Shown: in pieces, positions 23,021 to 35,499 of the stretch
Numbering within the stretch: the first letter of the stretch is position 1
Layout of the letters: the number at the start of each line of letters is the position of its first letter
The notes under the pieces: generated by a model
Database searches by the model: none
What the model was told of the DNA's origin: nothing
The model's input: the letters and a program-made list of their open reading frames with translations, nothing else
Made by a program: the position numbers and the translations under genes
Assembly: GCF_041296265.1 (NCBI RefSeq)
Contig: NC_091695.1
Location: 15,669,001-15,733,000, forward strand
Reading direction: 5' to 3'
DNA: 64,000 nucleotides
DNA from: Equus caballus
Taxonomy: Eukaryota > Chordata > Mammalia > Perissodactyla > Equidae

Positions 23021-24690
23021 TTCAAGTGGATCAAATGGGTTGTTTCTTTGGAATACTCCCCAAGGTGGAAGCATGGGCTCCTACCCAAGATGCAGACCTT
23101 CCCTCTCCATCCCTTCTGACATAGATCAAGCATGCCTTCTGTGTGTGCGTGCGTGTGTGTGTAAGAATTAGACTCTTTTCATTCGCTCTTGCAGAAGTGT
23201 AAATTACTTCAGTGTTTCCAGTATTTTCTAGATAACTTCCATATTATGCGATAAGTAATTTGATAGCCAATAGAGACTAACTCACTGCAAAGAAGAGACA
23301 CATTTATAACCATCTTCTCAGGATGTTAAGTGTGGGCAATTGTCAAGATTTCAGCTACAAAAACGTAGACACAAATGGGGGAGGAGCAATAGTCCAGGAA
23401 AAACTTGGGTTCCTGAGGACTTTCTGTGACTAAAGAAAGGAAAGTTAAATAATAATTTATTTTACAATCTACAGTATTCCAGACTGCATAATAAGATATT
23501 AAGGGTAATTAAATCTTTCCCCATTATTATACAATTCTCCCAATGAAAATTTGACTGTACAGGTAGAAAAATGCTATAACTGAGTCTCTAAGATGGTCAG
23601 AAACTAGCAGCTTATAGGTGACATTATTAACATATGATTTCATGTGTATAAGTCCACGCAGCCACACTTTTTTTCACTGCACCATCCTGCACTCTTTTAA
23701 CCATGTTTTATTTACCTATTTAATTCAATGTAGAGTCTAATACTTGGACATGATTAAAATTGTTTGTGGAGTGAATCACCACATCTTTCTAGACTAGAAT
23801 GCATCATTCACCCACATTTGATGAGCTAAACTTTGCCCTCCGGAACTGCCAGTCTCTTTGTTCTCCTTATTGTGTCTGCTCTTATGGTAAGATGTTCTCT
23901 CATTTTTTAATACCCCTTCTAAATTATTCCTTACTGTTCAAGCAGGGCAGTACATTTGAAAAATGAACTGAAACTAGGCTGCCAAAAATATTACCAAGTA
24001 GAAGCAAGAATAACAGAACTTACGATCAAGAATATACTGGTCTACATCCACTGAAATTTTTTTTCTTTAGCCTCAACTTTCGTCAAATGGAGCAAGAATT
24101 TTACGAGTATTACATAGAATTATCAGTGTAAAACCATTTGTAAAGTAAAAAGAAATATCATTATTCAAATCCTATCCAAATTGTATTTATCTTCTAAAAA
24201 CAATCTCCCCCCAAAATTCTCCCTCAAAACTTGCAATACAGCTACTGATTTCTCTGACTTCTGAAAACCTTTAGATGCTTCTCTTTATACAAGTCAGAAA
24301 GAAAACCAAGATATAATTCAGCTAAACGTAGCCATTTATTTTTATTCAAATACTTAATGCTTATTTTTCTGATTTTTCTCACTGTAATAATGATTTTCTT
24401 TGGTTTGGAGTTTGTGATATTAATTATACCACCTATCATCACAATGTATGTAGTGCTTACATTCAGAGCATGTTTATTAAATCAAATTGAAGATAGGAAA
24501 TACAAATCAAAATTGGTGAATGCGATTCAGAAGGCTTTTTCCTTCAGAATACGTCTGTAAATCTAAAACTAAAAACATGCAATAACTCTAGTATTATCAG
24601 ATTCATTTATCATAGAACTTAACAAACGGGGAATCTTATTGGTACTAGATGGATGCAAAGCCATTTAAATAAAGTCCATTCACTAATTTG
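23021..24690. other. Gene-free stretch
   Basis: No gene. A short GT run lies at about 23136-23162. A CTCCCCAAGGTGGA near 23057 loosely resembles an Olf/EBF half-site pair but does not match the consensus spacing, so I did not call it. Confidence 0.45.
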
Positions 24691-24699
24691 CTCCTTAGT

Positions 24700-24840
24700 T
24701 ACACATAACTAAATTTTTATGAGATATGGTTTCCAGATTTAATACATGCAATATACTTAAATACATGCCGAATACATAGTAATCACTTAATAAATTGTTG
24801 CAACCAAGATGATGATAATGATGATTACGATGATGCTGAC
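24700..24840 (+). mobile_element. MIR-like relic with GAT-rich tail
   Basis: The text AATACATAGTAATCACTTAA followed by TAAATTGTTG resembles the 3' end of MIR. It is followed by imperfect GATGAT repeats. Low certainty because of divergence. Confidence 0.4.
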
Positions 24841-24849
24841 AATGATAGT

Positions 24850-26280
24850 AATCTTTGATATGTTGTCCCGTTATATTACAAAGTACTTTGTATTTTCTCA
24901 TTTAATGTTATAATCAAAACTGTAAAAAGACACAGGCTATCTGAGTAAGTGTTGTAAAATTAAACAACAACAATAACAAAAAAGAGTTCCTTTCTAAATT
25001 TTCTGTAAATGGGAATTATTTTCTAATAACAAAAATAGAGCTATGTGTAAAAATAAATTTGGTATTGGACAAAAACAATTCATGCTTACCTGTTCAGACT
25101 GAAGTTAAATACAACACTTCCCTTTACCAATCGAGCTAAAAGACAGAGAGAAAACGAGAATGAAGTGTTTTTTTTTATTTCTTTGGGTCTTATTTGAAGA
25201 TTGGATAATTGACTTTTATTTGAAATAGAGGTTAATCACCTTCTTAAATATGTTCTATGGCCATAAAAACTAGTGCTCTTTAAGTAGGAAATATTCTTCA
25301 CCCTTGGGAGCAGCTTCTTCCCCATGGTGCTTTTTAATTGAACTAAACCATTCTGCCCGCCACTCAAGGAGTTTGGTACAACCACCAAAACATATCTATC
25401 CATACCACTCCTTCTCTAAATTGTCTACCTCTCTTAATTTTTTTGTGATTATCAAGAAATATAGGCATTGTAAAATAACAAATTTGTAATTGCATGTTAC
25501 TTTTTATATAAACTAAGATCTTCTAATAAAGACCCAAATGTATAGTGTCTAAAATTAAACAGAAGTTTACTTCTCTGTCATCAAAAATTCAGGAGTAAGA
25601 AGTGTAGGGCTGTTCGGGTGGTTATGTCATCTTCAGCATAAATCTTCTATCTCCACACCTACATTAGCCAGGTATACTGTGTCATCTCCCAGATTACAGA
25701 AAGGAGGAAGGGGGATAAAGGAGAGCACTGCTTATTCCTTTTTAGATGTACAAACTAGAAACAGCATGCAGAATTTCCTGGCACAATCCCTCAGGTCTAA
25801 TTTAGTCACAAGACCACCGATCACTGGAGGACAAACTAGAAAATATTTCTAGCCATACTGCCATGTGACCAGCTAAGACTCCCTATGTCTGTCATTAACT
25901 ACCTTCAATTGTCAAAACCTAAAATTCCAAGTAGTTATTGCATCAAGTTCCCAGCCGAGGATGTCCTCAGGTTAATTGCCGCTCCTCTCAGTGTAGTGAT
26001 TATAAAATAATTTAAAAAGCTCCTATAATAACTTCTACAAAAAAACACACATAGACACACATTTATAAAATATAAGGGAGGAGAGTACTATGTCTAATTA
26101 AAGGAAGCAGGAATAGATTTATACTTGTATAAAGACTAATAAATAGAGAGATAGTAAGCAGATTTTAGAAACATCATGGTGCATTCATTGAAAGCTCTCA
26201 CTCTTCAAGGGCTATATATTCATTCAGCAATTTCGAGCTAATTGTTTTGTGATTTATTTTATTTTAATTCTAGCCATTAA
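24850..26280. other. Gene-free AT-rich stretch
   Basis: No gene or named element. A short CAA-rich run lies near 24964-24985, and a T run near 25168-25177. Confidence 0.45.
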
Positions 26281-26289
26281 AATACATAT

Positions 26290-26875
26290 GTATCATAATC
26301 TCACTTTGCTTTTAGTTTGCACTTTAATAATGTCTATTGATGGTGAACATCTTTCATGTGATCATTTGACTTCTATATACCCCCTTTAGTAAAATATCTG
26401 TTAAAGTTATTATACATTTGGGAATTAGCTTGTTACTTCTCTTACTATTGAGTTTTGAGAGTTCTTTGGAAATTCTATATACATTTTCTTTTTTGGAGTA
26501 ATGATGCACAAATATTTCCCCTTTGGCCTGTATTTAAATTCTCTGAACAATGTCAATATCAGAGCAAAATATTTTAAATTTGGTGAAGTCCAATTTATAA
26601 ATATTTTCTTCTATGGCTTGTATTTTTGGTAATACATTTAAGATCTATTGCTTAATCTCAGATCACAATCTTTTCCTCTTATGTTTTCTTCTAATAATTC
26701 TATAATTGAACACTGTACTTTTAAATTAATGATGCACTTTAAGTGAATTTTTGTGCAAGGCATGAATTTTAGGTTTAGATATATTAAATGAGTCTTCAAT
26801 CATTCTAATGTTATTTGTTAAAAAGAATGCCCTTTCTCCCCTGAAGAGCATTTGTAGCTTTATCAAAAATCAATT
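26290..26875 (-). mobile_element. LINE-1 ORF2 relic
   Basis: Plus-strand phrases GTGAAGTCCAATTTATAAAT, TATGGCTTGTATTTTTGG, and TTTGTAGCTTTATCAAAAATC are reverse complements of L1 ORF2 text near the 3' end in correct order. Strongly degraded. Confidence 0.75.
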
Positions 26876-27029
26876 TCCCAGACTTCCACAGAGTCACCCA
26901 AATTCACAAAAATCAAAAGAGAGCCTTGGTAAAAGTAATTACATAAATAACTATAAAGCATGGTACAAACATATATTTTTCTATTTTCCCTCTTAAAACT
27001 TTTAATGACAAATATTTAAAACAGTAGTT

Positions 27030-28600
27030 CAAAAGCAAGAATTAAAAACTGCATTTTTGTGTACAACATGACTGATTCTAAAGAATAAAAAGATTATAAA
27101 GGATGGCATAAATAGCTTCAACCAACCAATTAGACAGCTTAGACAAATGGGCACATATCTCGAAAGATGCAACACCTGAAATGACACAGACAAGAAGGAA
27201 AGTATAATATCTACATAGATCTGTAACAATTACAGTTACTGGATTAGTAATTTAAAAAACTTCCCACACAAAGAAGCTGAGGACCAGGTGGCTTCTCTGG
27301 TGAATTCTACCAAATAGTAAAAACAAATAATACCAGTCATTCACAAAGTCTTCCAAAACAAATGGTAAAAGAGGTATCAAATCATTTTATGAAAAAAGTC
27401 CTACCAAAACCATGCAAAAGCCTAACAAGAACAGGAAACTACAAAGCAATATACCTCATGAATATAAAGAAAATGTCCACAGTGAAATATTACAAACCAA
27501 ATCCAAAATATATAAAAAAGGATTATACACAATGACCAAGTGGAATTTATCCCAGTACTACACATGTGCTTTAACATCTAGAAATCAAGGTAATACACAA
27601 TTTAATGGAATGAAAGACAAAAAATATATGATCAACTCAAAAGATGCAGAAAAAGCACTTGTGCAAATGCAATACTTATTCATGATTAAAACTCTCTACA
27701 AATTAGGAAAGAAGGGAACCTCTGGACCTGATAAAAGCAAGCTATGAATAATCTATAGCTAGCATCATACTTACTGGTGGAAAACAGAATGATCTACACC
27801 TAAAACAGGAATAAAACAAGAAGGTTCACAATAACCTTATATTTAACCTTGTATAGGATGTTTGAGGTGGTGCAATCGGGCCAGAAAAGGAAATAAAAGA
27901 CATTTAGACTGGAAAAGAAGCAGCAAAACTCTATGTATTTTCAGAAAAAATGATCCTTTATAATTACATATAATATTTTATATTATATAATAAATATACA
28001 ATTAAAATAAATATACTACATAATACATATGAATATATAATAAATATATACTAAAAACCCTCTCAGATTACAATTATAAATAGATACATGACCCAACTAA
28101 AGTGGAACAAGGATTTGAATAGATGTTTCTCTAAAGAAGATATACAAATAAGCAACAGCACATAGAAGATCCTCAATATTATTAACCAGAAGAGAATTGG
28201 AAGTTAAAATCACCATGTGATACTACCTCATGCCCAATAGAATTGCTATAACCAAAAAGACAGATAATAACAAGTGTTGATGAGTATATGAATTAATTAA
28301 AACTCTCATATATTCCTTATCTAGATGTAAAAAGAAGCCATTTTGCAAAGGGTTTGGCCATTCCTTCAAGTGTTAAACATAGACTTACGTGATGATCTTG
28401 CAATGCCACTCCTAGGTATATAACACCCAAAAACAAAAATGTGTTCCCATAAAAATTTGAACATAAATATTTATAGCAGTATTATTTACAGTAGCCAAAA
28501 TTTAGAAACAGCTAGATGCCCATCAACTGATGAATAGATATACAAAATTTTGTATACGCATATGCTACAGGGTGGGTAAACTGAAAAACATTATGCTAAG
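27030..28600 (+). mobile_element. LINE-1 ORF2 to 3' region relic
   Basis: Plus-strand order follows L1 ORF2: AGCTGAGGACCAGGTGGCTT then GTGAATTCTACCAAATAG near 27290, AACTACAAAGCAATATACC near 27437, GATTATACACAATGACCAAG near 27521, and AGATGCAGAAAAAGCACTTG near 27642, all corresponding to the reverse transcriptase. From 28080 it continues into the C-terminal and 3' text (GAACAAGGATTTGAATAGATG, CCATCAACTGATGAATAG). The reading frame is broken in many places; a 111-codon run at 27412-27747 is part of it. Confidence 0.8.
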
Positions 28601-28619
28601 TGGAAAAAAATTTACGAAA

Positions 28620-29365
28620 GATCATATGTTTTATGTTGCCTCATGACCCTTTGCAGTCATTGCCTCATCCCCAACCACAGCCCTAGACATCCAAGAAATT
28701 GTTTTGTCATTGTAGATTAGAATCGTCTTTTGTAGAATTTCATATAAATGGGATCATACAGCATGCACCCTTCTTTGTCTGGCTTTTCTTTCACCTCATT
28801 TTTGAGATTCATTCATGTTGTTGCATGTATCAGTAGTTTTCTCCTTTTTATTGCTGGATATTTACCCATGCATCTACTGATGGACGCTTGTTTTCTTCCC
28901 CCATTTTGGCTATTACAAATAAAGCACCTACAAACATTTTGCACAAGTTTTTTGTATGAATATATATTTTCATTTCTCTTGGGTAAATACCTATAAGTAA
29001 AATCATATGCCCACATGGTAAGTGCACATTTAACTTTGTAGTAAACTGCCAAACTGTTATTATTGTTACTGAGTTCTAAGATTATTTTTTATAATCTGTA
29101 CAAGTCCTTTGTCAGATATTCTAATTGTACATCTTTTCTCAGTGTCTTGTTTTAATTTTCTTAATGGCGTCTTTTGAAGAGCAGAGGTTTTTAATTTGAT
29201 GTAGTCCAATTTAGCAATTTTTTTTCTTATTTTATTTGTTCTTCTTGTGTCCTATGTGAGAAATTTTGGCTTACCGCAGGTTTTCTTCAGGTTTATTCTA
29301 GCAGTTTTATTGTTTTCCTTTTTTGTTTAGGACTATGATTCATTTCAAGCTCTTTTTGTGAATGA
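28620..29365 (-). mobile_element. LINE-1 3'-region relic
   Basis: Plus-strand phrases AAATGGGATCATACAGCATG, TTGCTGGATATTTACCCATG and TGGACGCTTGTTTTCTTCC, then TTAATTTGATGTAGTCCAAT, are reverse complements of an older L1 3' UTR and distal ORF2. It lies tail to tail with the plus-oriented relic before it. Confidence 0.7.
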
Positions 29366-29374
29366 TGTGATGTA

Positions 29375-29910
29375 ATGGTGTGGTAGGTACAATCTAAAAT
29401 GGCCCCAGTTTCCCTACTTCCTGGTATTCAGACCCCCCACACTCAAGGAGGGCTGTACCCAATGACTCACTTCTAATTAATGGAAAAAGCTTAAAGTGAT
29501 TGGATGTCACTTTTAAGATTAGGTTAAATAAAGACCATGACTTTTGTTATGCATTTCCCTTCCCTCTGTCTGTCTGTCTGTCTCTTTCTCTCTCAGTCCT
29601 CACTCTAAGGGAAGCAAGCTGCCATGTTGTCAGTAGACCTATAAAGAGGCCCACAGGCCAAGAAACTGATGTCTGCTGCCAACAGCAGTGAAGACCTGAG
29701 GCTTGCCATCGCTGTAGAGTAAGCTTGGGAGCCAATCTTCCTTGGTGCAGCTTTGAGATGACTGCAGCTTCAGCCCATACTTTGACTGCAGTTCAATGAG
29801 AGATCCTGAGTCAGGCATTCTGATCCAGACATGCCTGGATTCCTGACCCACAGAATCTGTAAGATAATAAATGTTTGTTGTCCTAAGCCACTAAAAATGT
29901 CAGATATTGT
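29375..29910 (+). mobile_element. MLT1-type MaLR LTR fossil
   Basis: Plus-strand blocks in order: AATGGCCCCAGTTTCCCTAC, then a TC-rich simple run, AGCAAGCTGCCATGTTGTCA, TTTGAGATGACTGCAGCTTC, and the end block AAGATAATAAATGTTTGTTG. This is the MLT1 LTR layout. It is a degraded solo LTR inserted in the L1-rich region; family age is that of the placental ancestor. Confidence 0.8.
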
Positions 29911-29914
29911 ATGA

Positions 29915-31310
29915 TTACCTTTATGTGAAAAGTGCAAAATAGGCAAATCTATAGAGACAAAAGTAGATCAGTGCTTGACTAGGGCTGCAGAGGGTGACGC
30001 CAAGATAAGGAGTGATGATGGTTGCACATTCTATGAACCAACTAAAATTACTGAATGGTAAATTTTATTTTTTTTATTGTGGTAACATTGGTTTATAACA
30101 TTATATAAATTTTGGGTGTAAATCATTATATTTCAATTTCTCTGTATATTACACCCTCTTCCCCACCCAAAGACTAATTACAATCCATCACCATACACAA
30201 GTGCCTGATCACCTCTTATTAATGGTAAATTTTAAATGTCATTTTTTATGAGAATTATCTCAGTAAAGACATTAAAACCAATTGTAATAAATGCAATTAC
30301 TGATGAACAATACAAAATGAAATTAAATGTTCAATTCCATTTACAAGAGGATAAATTAATAAAATGTTTAAGAATAAATTTTCCTGGAAAAGTGCAATAC
30401 TTATACATTGACAACTACAAAATATTGCTGAAATAAATCTTTGAAAGTCTAAATAAATGGAGATAAATCCCTTATTCATGTATTGGGATACTTAATACCA
30501 TTATGATGGTAATTCTTCCCTAGGTGATCTTTATATTCTAAACTATCTCCATCCAAACCTCAGCTGGCATTTTGCAGAAATGACAATCTGATACCAACAC
30601 TCAGATGAAAATCTAACAGACTGAATCTTAAAAAAGAACGAACTGGATGATTAAAGTTCCTGATTAGAAATTTGCTACAAAGATATATTAATTAAGATAG
30701 TGTAGAATTGACAAATTGACAACATAAATTAATGCAACCAAATTCAAGGCCAGAAAATAACTCCTTTTCCAAAAAAGTTGAAAAGTCCTTTTCACAAAGT
30801 CCCCAAGGCAATTCAACAGAGGAAATGATTCCTTTTCAACAAGCAGTGCTAGGATCATAGATATATATGTAAAAGATGAATTTCAGCGTTATCTCACAAA
30901 ATGCACAAAAATTAATATAAAATTAATCATAGATGTAAATGTAAGAGCTAAAAGGAGAAAACTTTAAAAAGAAAACATTGAAGGAAACTTTATGGTAGTG
31001 GTTTAGACACAGAAGTCTTAGATGCAAAACCCAAAAAATAAAATAAATGATAAATTTGACTTCATCAAAATTTGAAACCTTTACATTCTAAGCAGAATCA
31101 GTAAGAGGGGAAAAGCAAGCTATAGAGAAAATATTTGCATATCGTATATTTGGTAGAGGACTTGTATGCAGAGTATTTAAAGAACTGGTTCAACTCAGTA
31201 AAAAACAAATAACTTCATTAAAAACGTACAAAAGATTTTAATATACATTACACCAAAAAAGATCATAAGTACTTTATCTTCATTACAGTTTAATATATTG
31301 AACTACAAAT
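29915..31310 (+). mobile_element. LINE-1 ORF2 relic hosting a later L1 insertion
   Basis: Plus-strand text continues L1 ORF2 (AAGAATAAATTTTCCTGG, then ACTACAAAATATTGCTGAAA) and the distal C-terminal part. An insertion with target-site duplication interrupts it at 30068-30220. Frames are degraded throughout. Confidence 0.7.
30068..30220 (-). mobile_element. Short 5'-truncated L1 insertion with 14-bp duplication
   Basis: A T run at its plus-strand left edge (the reversed poly-A), then the reversed text of an L1 3' end (GTGGTAACATTGGTTTATAA, CCATCACCATACACAAGTGC). Flanks are AATGGTAAATTTTA at 30054-30067 and again at 30221-30234. The length (153 bp), tail and duplication are those of a truncated L1 made by target-primed reverse transcription. 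Confidence 0.85.
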
Positions 31311-31319
31311 ATTGACTCA

Positions 31320-31870
31320 GCCTTTCATTCCCAAGACAAATTACTCTTGAGTTGGTATAGTGTTATTTTCATATATTGCTGGATTTGGTTTGTTAATATT
31401 TTGTTGATTATTTTGTTTCTTGATTAGTGAAGGATACTAGGATCTGGTATTATTTCTTGGCTTTGGCTGTCTATCTGCTTTTGACAAAATGCTGGCTTCA
31501 AAAATGAGAAGTTTCCCCTCTTCAGCTATTTTCTGGAAGATACTGTGGAGACTTGATATTATATCTTGTATAAAAAATGTGCTTATTCATCAGTGAAACC
31601 ATCTTGGCCTGGAGATTTTTTTTCTGGAAGAGTTTTAACTAATAATTTAATTTTTAACAGTTATAGTTTGTCAGTGTTAGATAATTTGTTTCATATTATT
31701 CTTATGAGTATTCCTTTATATTCATTCAATGTCTGTTTTTCAAGTAGCGATATCCTCATTTTCATTCCTGATAATGGTAATTTGTGTTTCCTTTTCATTT
31801 CTTTGTCAATTTTTCAAGAGATTATTCAATTAACTGACCATTTAAAATAACCACCTAACCACCTTTCGTT
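31320..31870 (-). mobile_element. LINE-1 ORF2 relic
   Basis: Plus-strand TTATTCATCAGTGAAACCAT followed by CTTGGCCTGGAGATTTT is the reverse complement of a well-known L1 ORF2 stretch. The preceding text (TTGTTGATTATTTTGTTTC) fits too. Orientation is opposite to the relic beside it. Confidence 0.75.
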
Positions 31871-32160
31871 TGATTCTGTTAATCACAATTAATAAATAGA
31901 AGCAGTGAAAGACAGTATGGCACATCAGAACCCATAGTCAAGCATAGTCAAGCTTCATAGCCCTTCATACGATGCACATTCACAAAATTGTGGTGTTAGT
32001 ATAATCTGAGTATGTAGCTTTCAGCCCCTTGACTTCAAAAGGATCACTTATTGGGCAATTGTGCAGGTACAGTTGATGGGCTGATGGTCTCAAGCTGCCT
32101 GAACTGAACAAGTAGTCAACTCTCAGTTCCTTAAAAATCGTTCAATTATTCTGTTGATAA
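31871..32160. other. Short unresolved stretch
   Basis: No gene. The repeated phrase CATAGTCAAGC near 31933-31952 is a local duplication. It may be part of the LTR-like element that follows. Confidence 0.4.
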
Positions 32161-32690
32161 GATGGGGTCAGTTGAACTGGTCCTAGGAGGCATGTGGTTA
32201 CATGTCCAAATCCTAGTAGCAGAAACCAGCACTGACAATCACAGACATATGAATATACAGACACACACATAAAACACATAGACTTGTTTCAAGAAATTGG
32301 CTATGTGTTTTGGGGGGCTCTAAAGTCTAAAATGTGTAGGGCAAGTCAGACTCCTGAAACTCTTAGGAAGAAGATATCTTGAGGCAGAATTTCTTCTTCC
32401 TCAGGGAAATCTCAGTTTTGCTTGTAAGGCCTTTCAACTGATTGGATGAAGCACACATTTTCAAGAATGACCTCGTTTACTCAAAATTAGTTTATTCTAC
32501 CTGCTAACTATATCTACAAATTACTTTCAGAACAATGGTTACATATTGTTTGATTGTATACCTGGGTACTATGGCCTAGACATGTGAACATATAAAACCA
32601 CCCATTCGAGTCCATCCCTGGTCAACTTGGCAACCATACTAACCCCCTTAAACCAGACTTAATCTCCAAACAAAGACAATACAAAGCCAA
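32160..32690 (-). mobile_element. LTR-like fossil (MaLR/ERVL type, tentative)
   Basis: On the minus strand the order is a start block related to GTTAATTTTATGTGTCAACT, then GGCCATAGTACCCAGGTATA near 32570, and a GATTGGATGAAGCACACATT (plus-strand text) near 32440. This matches a dispersed mammalian LTR whose sequence I recognise. The assignment to MaLR/ERVL is tentative. Degraded, no internal region. Confidence 0.5.
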
Positions 32691-32699
32691 AATATCACT

Positions 32700-33180
32700 T
32701 CACATGATACAAGTATTCTATATGCAACTGAAAACATGTTTAGCATTTTGCCAGAAGAAAGATGCAAAGTCCTTGGGTGATTTTACTGTGGTTCTTGATA
32801 TTTTGATATATTCATAACAAAATGAGGAAGAAATACTCATAATAGTTACAGTCCTTGTTTCTGCCGCTAGTCATTGGTCATAGCTGGTATCTATAAGTTT
32901 CTCCTTCCAACATCCAATCCATATTCCCGTTGCCTTCAGAAAGCACCTCAGGTGGTCATGGTAATTTCGATTGGCTGATCCAAAACTTCATTCCTGAAGG
33001 GTCTGGGCCATTAGTAGTTCTTCCTCAATTGGCTTGTTGTAGTTTTCAATTGAATTTAACAACAGGATATATATATAAATACACACACATACACACACAC
33101 ATGCACAGATTGTATACATTACTGTCTAGAGTAATGAAGACAGTAAAGTGTTCGTGGAGAGATAGACATCAAATCAATGG
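32700..33180. other. Gene-free stretch with AC repeat
   Basis: No gene. A short AC-rich run with interruptions lies near 33080-33110. An 85-codon frame has no family. Confidence 0.45.
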
Positions 33181-33400
33181 AATTTAAGACACTTCAAAAA
33201 TTGCCCTATACAAATGACCAACTGATTTTTGACAAATGTTCAAAACCTTCCACTGAGAAAATATATTGTTTCAAGAAATAGTGTTGAAAATTAGACACGC
33301 AAAGCCCCCCATAAAAGAAACACACAAAACTGAACCTCTACATAAACCTCAAACTCTACACGAAAGTTAATTTAAAATCAATCCAGTGAGGGATGGGAGT
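33180..33400 (+). mobile_element. Small LINE-1 ORF2 piece
   Basis: CCAACTGATTTTTGACAAATG and the following CACACAAAACTGAACCTCTAC and AAACTCTACACGAAAGTTAA fit the L1 ORF2 C-terminal region on the plus strand. Confidence 0.6.
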
Positions 33401-35110
33401 TGTGGTGACATTAGTGAAACAAGATTGCCTATGTTTTGCTTGTTTCAAGGGGTTTACCTGTATTTTTTTCTCTCCACTTTTGTATATGTATTTGAAATTT
33501 TACATGACTTAAGAGGAATAAAAGAGCCACGGTTCTAGTCTTGTGTCCTTACAAACATCAATTTTTTATTTCTCAATTTAGCCATCCACTGTGTTTTATT
33601 TATAATTCACAATTCCTCAAAATCCTGGCAGTGATATTTCCCTTCACAAATACTTTTGATTTTATAGGTTCTTCTACTTATGATGCATCTTTAATTTATT
33701 CACATGAGCACTTTGTATGTGAGTAACAAATTAGGGACCATTATCAATGTCAGGAGAGTACTTGTAAACTGTAAATTTAGTATAAACTATAAAACTGTTC
33801 AAAAGAATACCTGAAAATCAGTAGTCTAATAAAGGCATTTATTAAAAACACTACAGAATATCTAAATAGTTAAAAATACTTGATTGTTTATTGGGGAAAG
33901 CTACAAATACAAAGACCAAAACACAAAAGTGGCAAAGCGCCTGAAAGAATGGTCGAGTAAGACATCAGAGAAGGAATGTTATCTGCAGGGATTCGTTTGT
34001 TTTCCAAAATATTTGAATAGTAAGTGTAATGAGTCAGTTCAATTAAAAAGTGATATGGCAGAGTATAAATTCTCACAAGATAGAAATAAATATCTTTTAC
34101 TTAAAGAGCACTATTTGCTTGAAAGAAAAAAGGGTTTAGAAAAATATTTGCCTTTCCTAGCATTCAAATAGCTTAAAACTGGATTTCAATAGAACAACAT
34201 TTAAAACTCTCTTTATCACAGAAAGAAATAAATTGATTCCCATCCATAAAGGTAAGAGTGAATTTTTTCATCAAAGGTCTTATTTACATTTTAGCTTGGT
34301 TTTCTGAGCTAATGATATCTTAAGAATCAAAGATAAGAGAGTACAAATATTTACAGAATATTAAGAGAATCATATAATGAACTTGATAAGTCAAAACTGT
34401 ATTTCAGGCAACGTGCACTTTCCTGTTTTTCTGTTAGAAGATCAGTGAGATAATGACTAAAAGAATGTTGAAATGCAATTTTTGGAAATATTTTATTAGT
34501 TATAGTGTAACAAAACATGATAACTTGGGTAATTTTGAAAAAAATTATAATATAAGAAAACTTACTGAACAAGGCAATAAGTGGATATTTTAAAGCTAAA
34601 TGACCACCCTACCATCAATGAAATAAATCATTATTTTTAAAGAAACACTTTCTTGAAAGGGAATCTGAAACTTTCAGGATATTTAAAAAAAATTTTTTGA
34701 CACTGTACTTTTCTGATTAAAGAAATACTACAAAATCAGATAAATTTAGAGATCTGAGCTCATTAGCTAGATGAACAGAGAAATTATCCTGTGTTCCTGA
34801 GAAAAAAATCCAACTGCAGCAGAAAAGCCTCTATTAAAAGGAGGAAAGAAGCAAGTCTCTGTTTACCTTTCACTTTGAAGGACTTCTGAGAAAGAGGATT
34901 GTGAGTCATGTTAATTTTAGAGTAGTGATATGACATTTCTTTGCTGTCTTCTGTGTATAGTGAAGGAATACAATCGTGAAATCAAATTATTCTTACTATA
35001 CAAATCTCATCTCCAATGTTTGGCATGGATTTAATTAATTTAAAATACTGGAAGTTTTACTAATTGTTAAGGTGGCTATTTTGTTATGAAAATACTTAGA
35101 AGAATTCTCA
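33401..35110. other. Gene-free AT-rich stretch
   Basis: No gene or named repeat. A 95-codon frame at 33884-34171 has a lysine-rich, low-complexity composition and no known family. Confidence 0.45.
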
Positions 35111-35114
35111 GTTG

Positions 35115-35495
35115 TGGCCTTTCCATCCTTCCCCAGCTCTCTTTCACTCTCTCTTTCTCTCTCTCTCTCTTCCTTTGTCTCTCTCTCTTTCTTTCTTACT
35201 TGCTTTCTTTCTTCCTACCTCCTCCCTCCCTCCCTCTCCCTTTCTCTTTCTCTCTTTCTTTCTTCCTTCCTGTCTTTCTCTCCTTCTCTCCTTCCTTCTT
35301 TCCTTCTTTCCCTCTTGCTTGCTTTCCTCTTTTATCATCCTTTCTTTTCTTCTTTCTTTTTTCCTTCTTCCTTCTTTTCTTCTCTCCTTTTTTCTTTCTT
35401 TCCTTCTTTTCTTTCTTTCTTCCTTCCTTAATTCCCTTCTTTCATTTCCTCTCTCTCTCTCTCCCCTCTCCCTTTCTTTCTTTCTCTTTCTGTTG
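35115..35495 (+). repeat. Long polypyrimidine simple repeat (TTTC/TTCC/CT)
   Basis: About 380 bases of the plus strand are almost entirely C and T, with CT, CTTT, CCTT and CCCT units and only a few purine interruptions. Long serine/leucine/phenylalanine-rich frames (up to 156 codons) within it are artefacts of the tract. A tract of this kind can form triplex (H-) DNA and is often length-polymorphic; both are general knowledge, not seen here. Confidence 0.97.
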
Positions 35496-35499
35496 CTTG

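Noticed and set aside
23056-23070. Possible Olf/EBF site CTCCCCAAGGTGGA upstream of the 21 kb receptor
   Set aside because: The spacing and right half do not match the consensus; a 64-kb window will contain many such near matches.
27412-27747. Open frame of 111 codons on the plus strand
   Set aside because: It is a remnant of L1 ORF2 reverse transcriptase, not a host gene.
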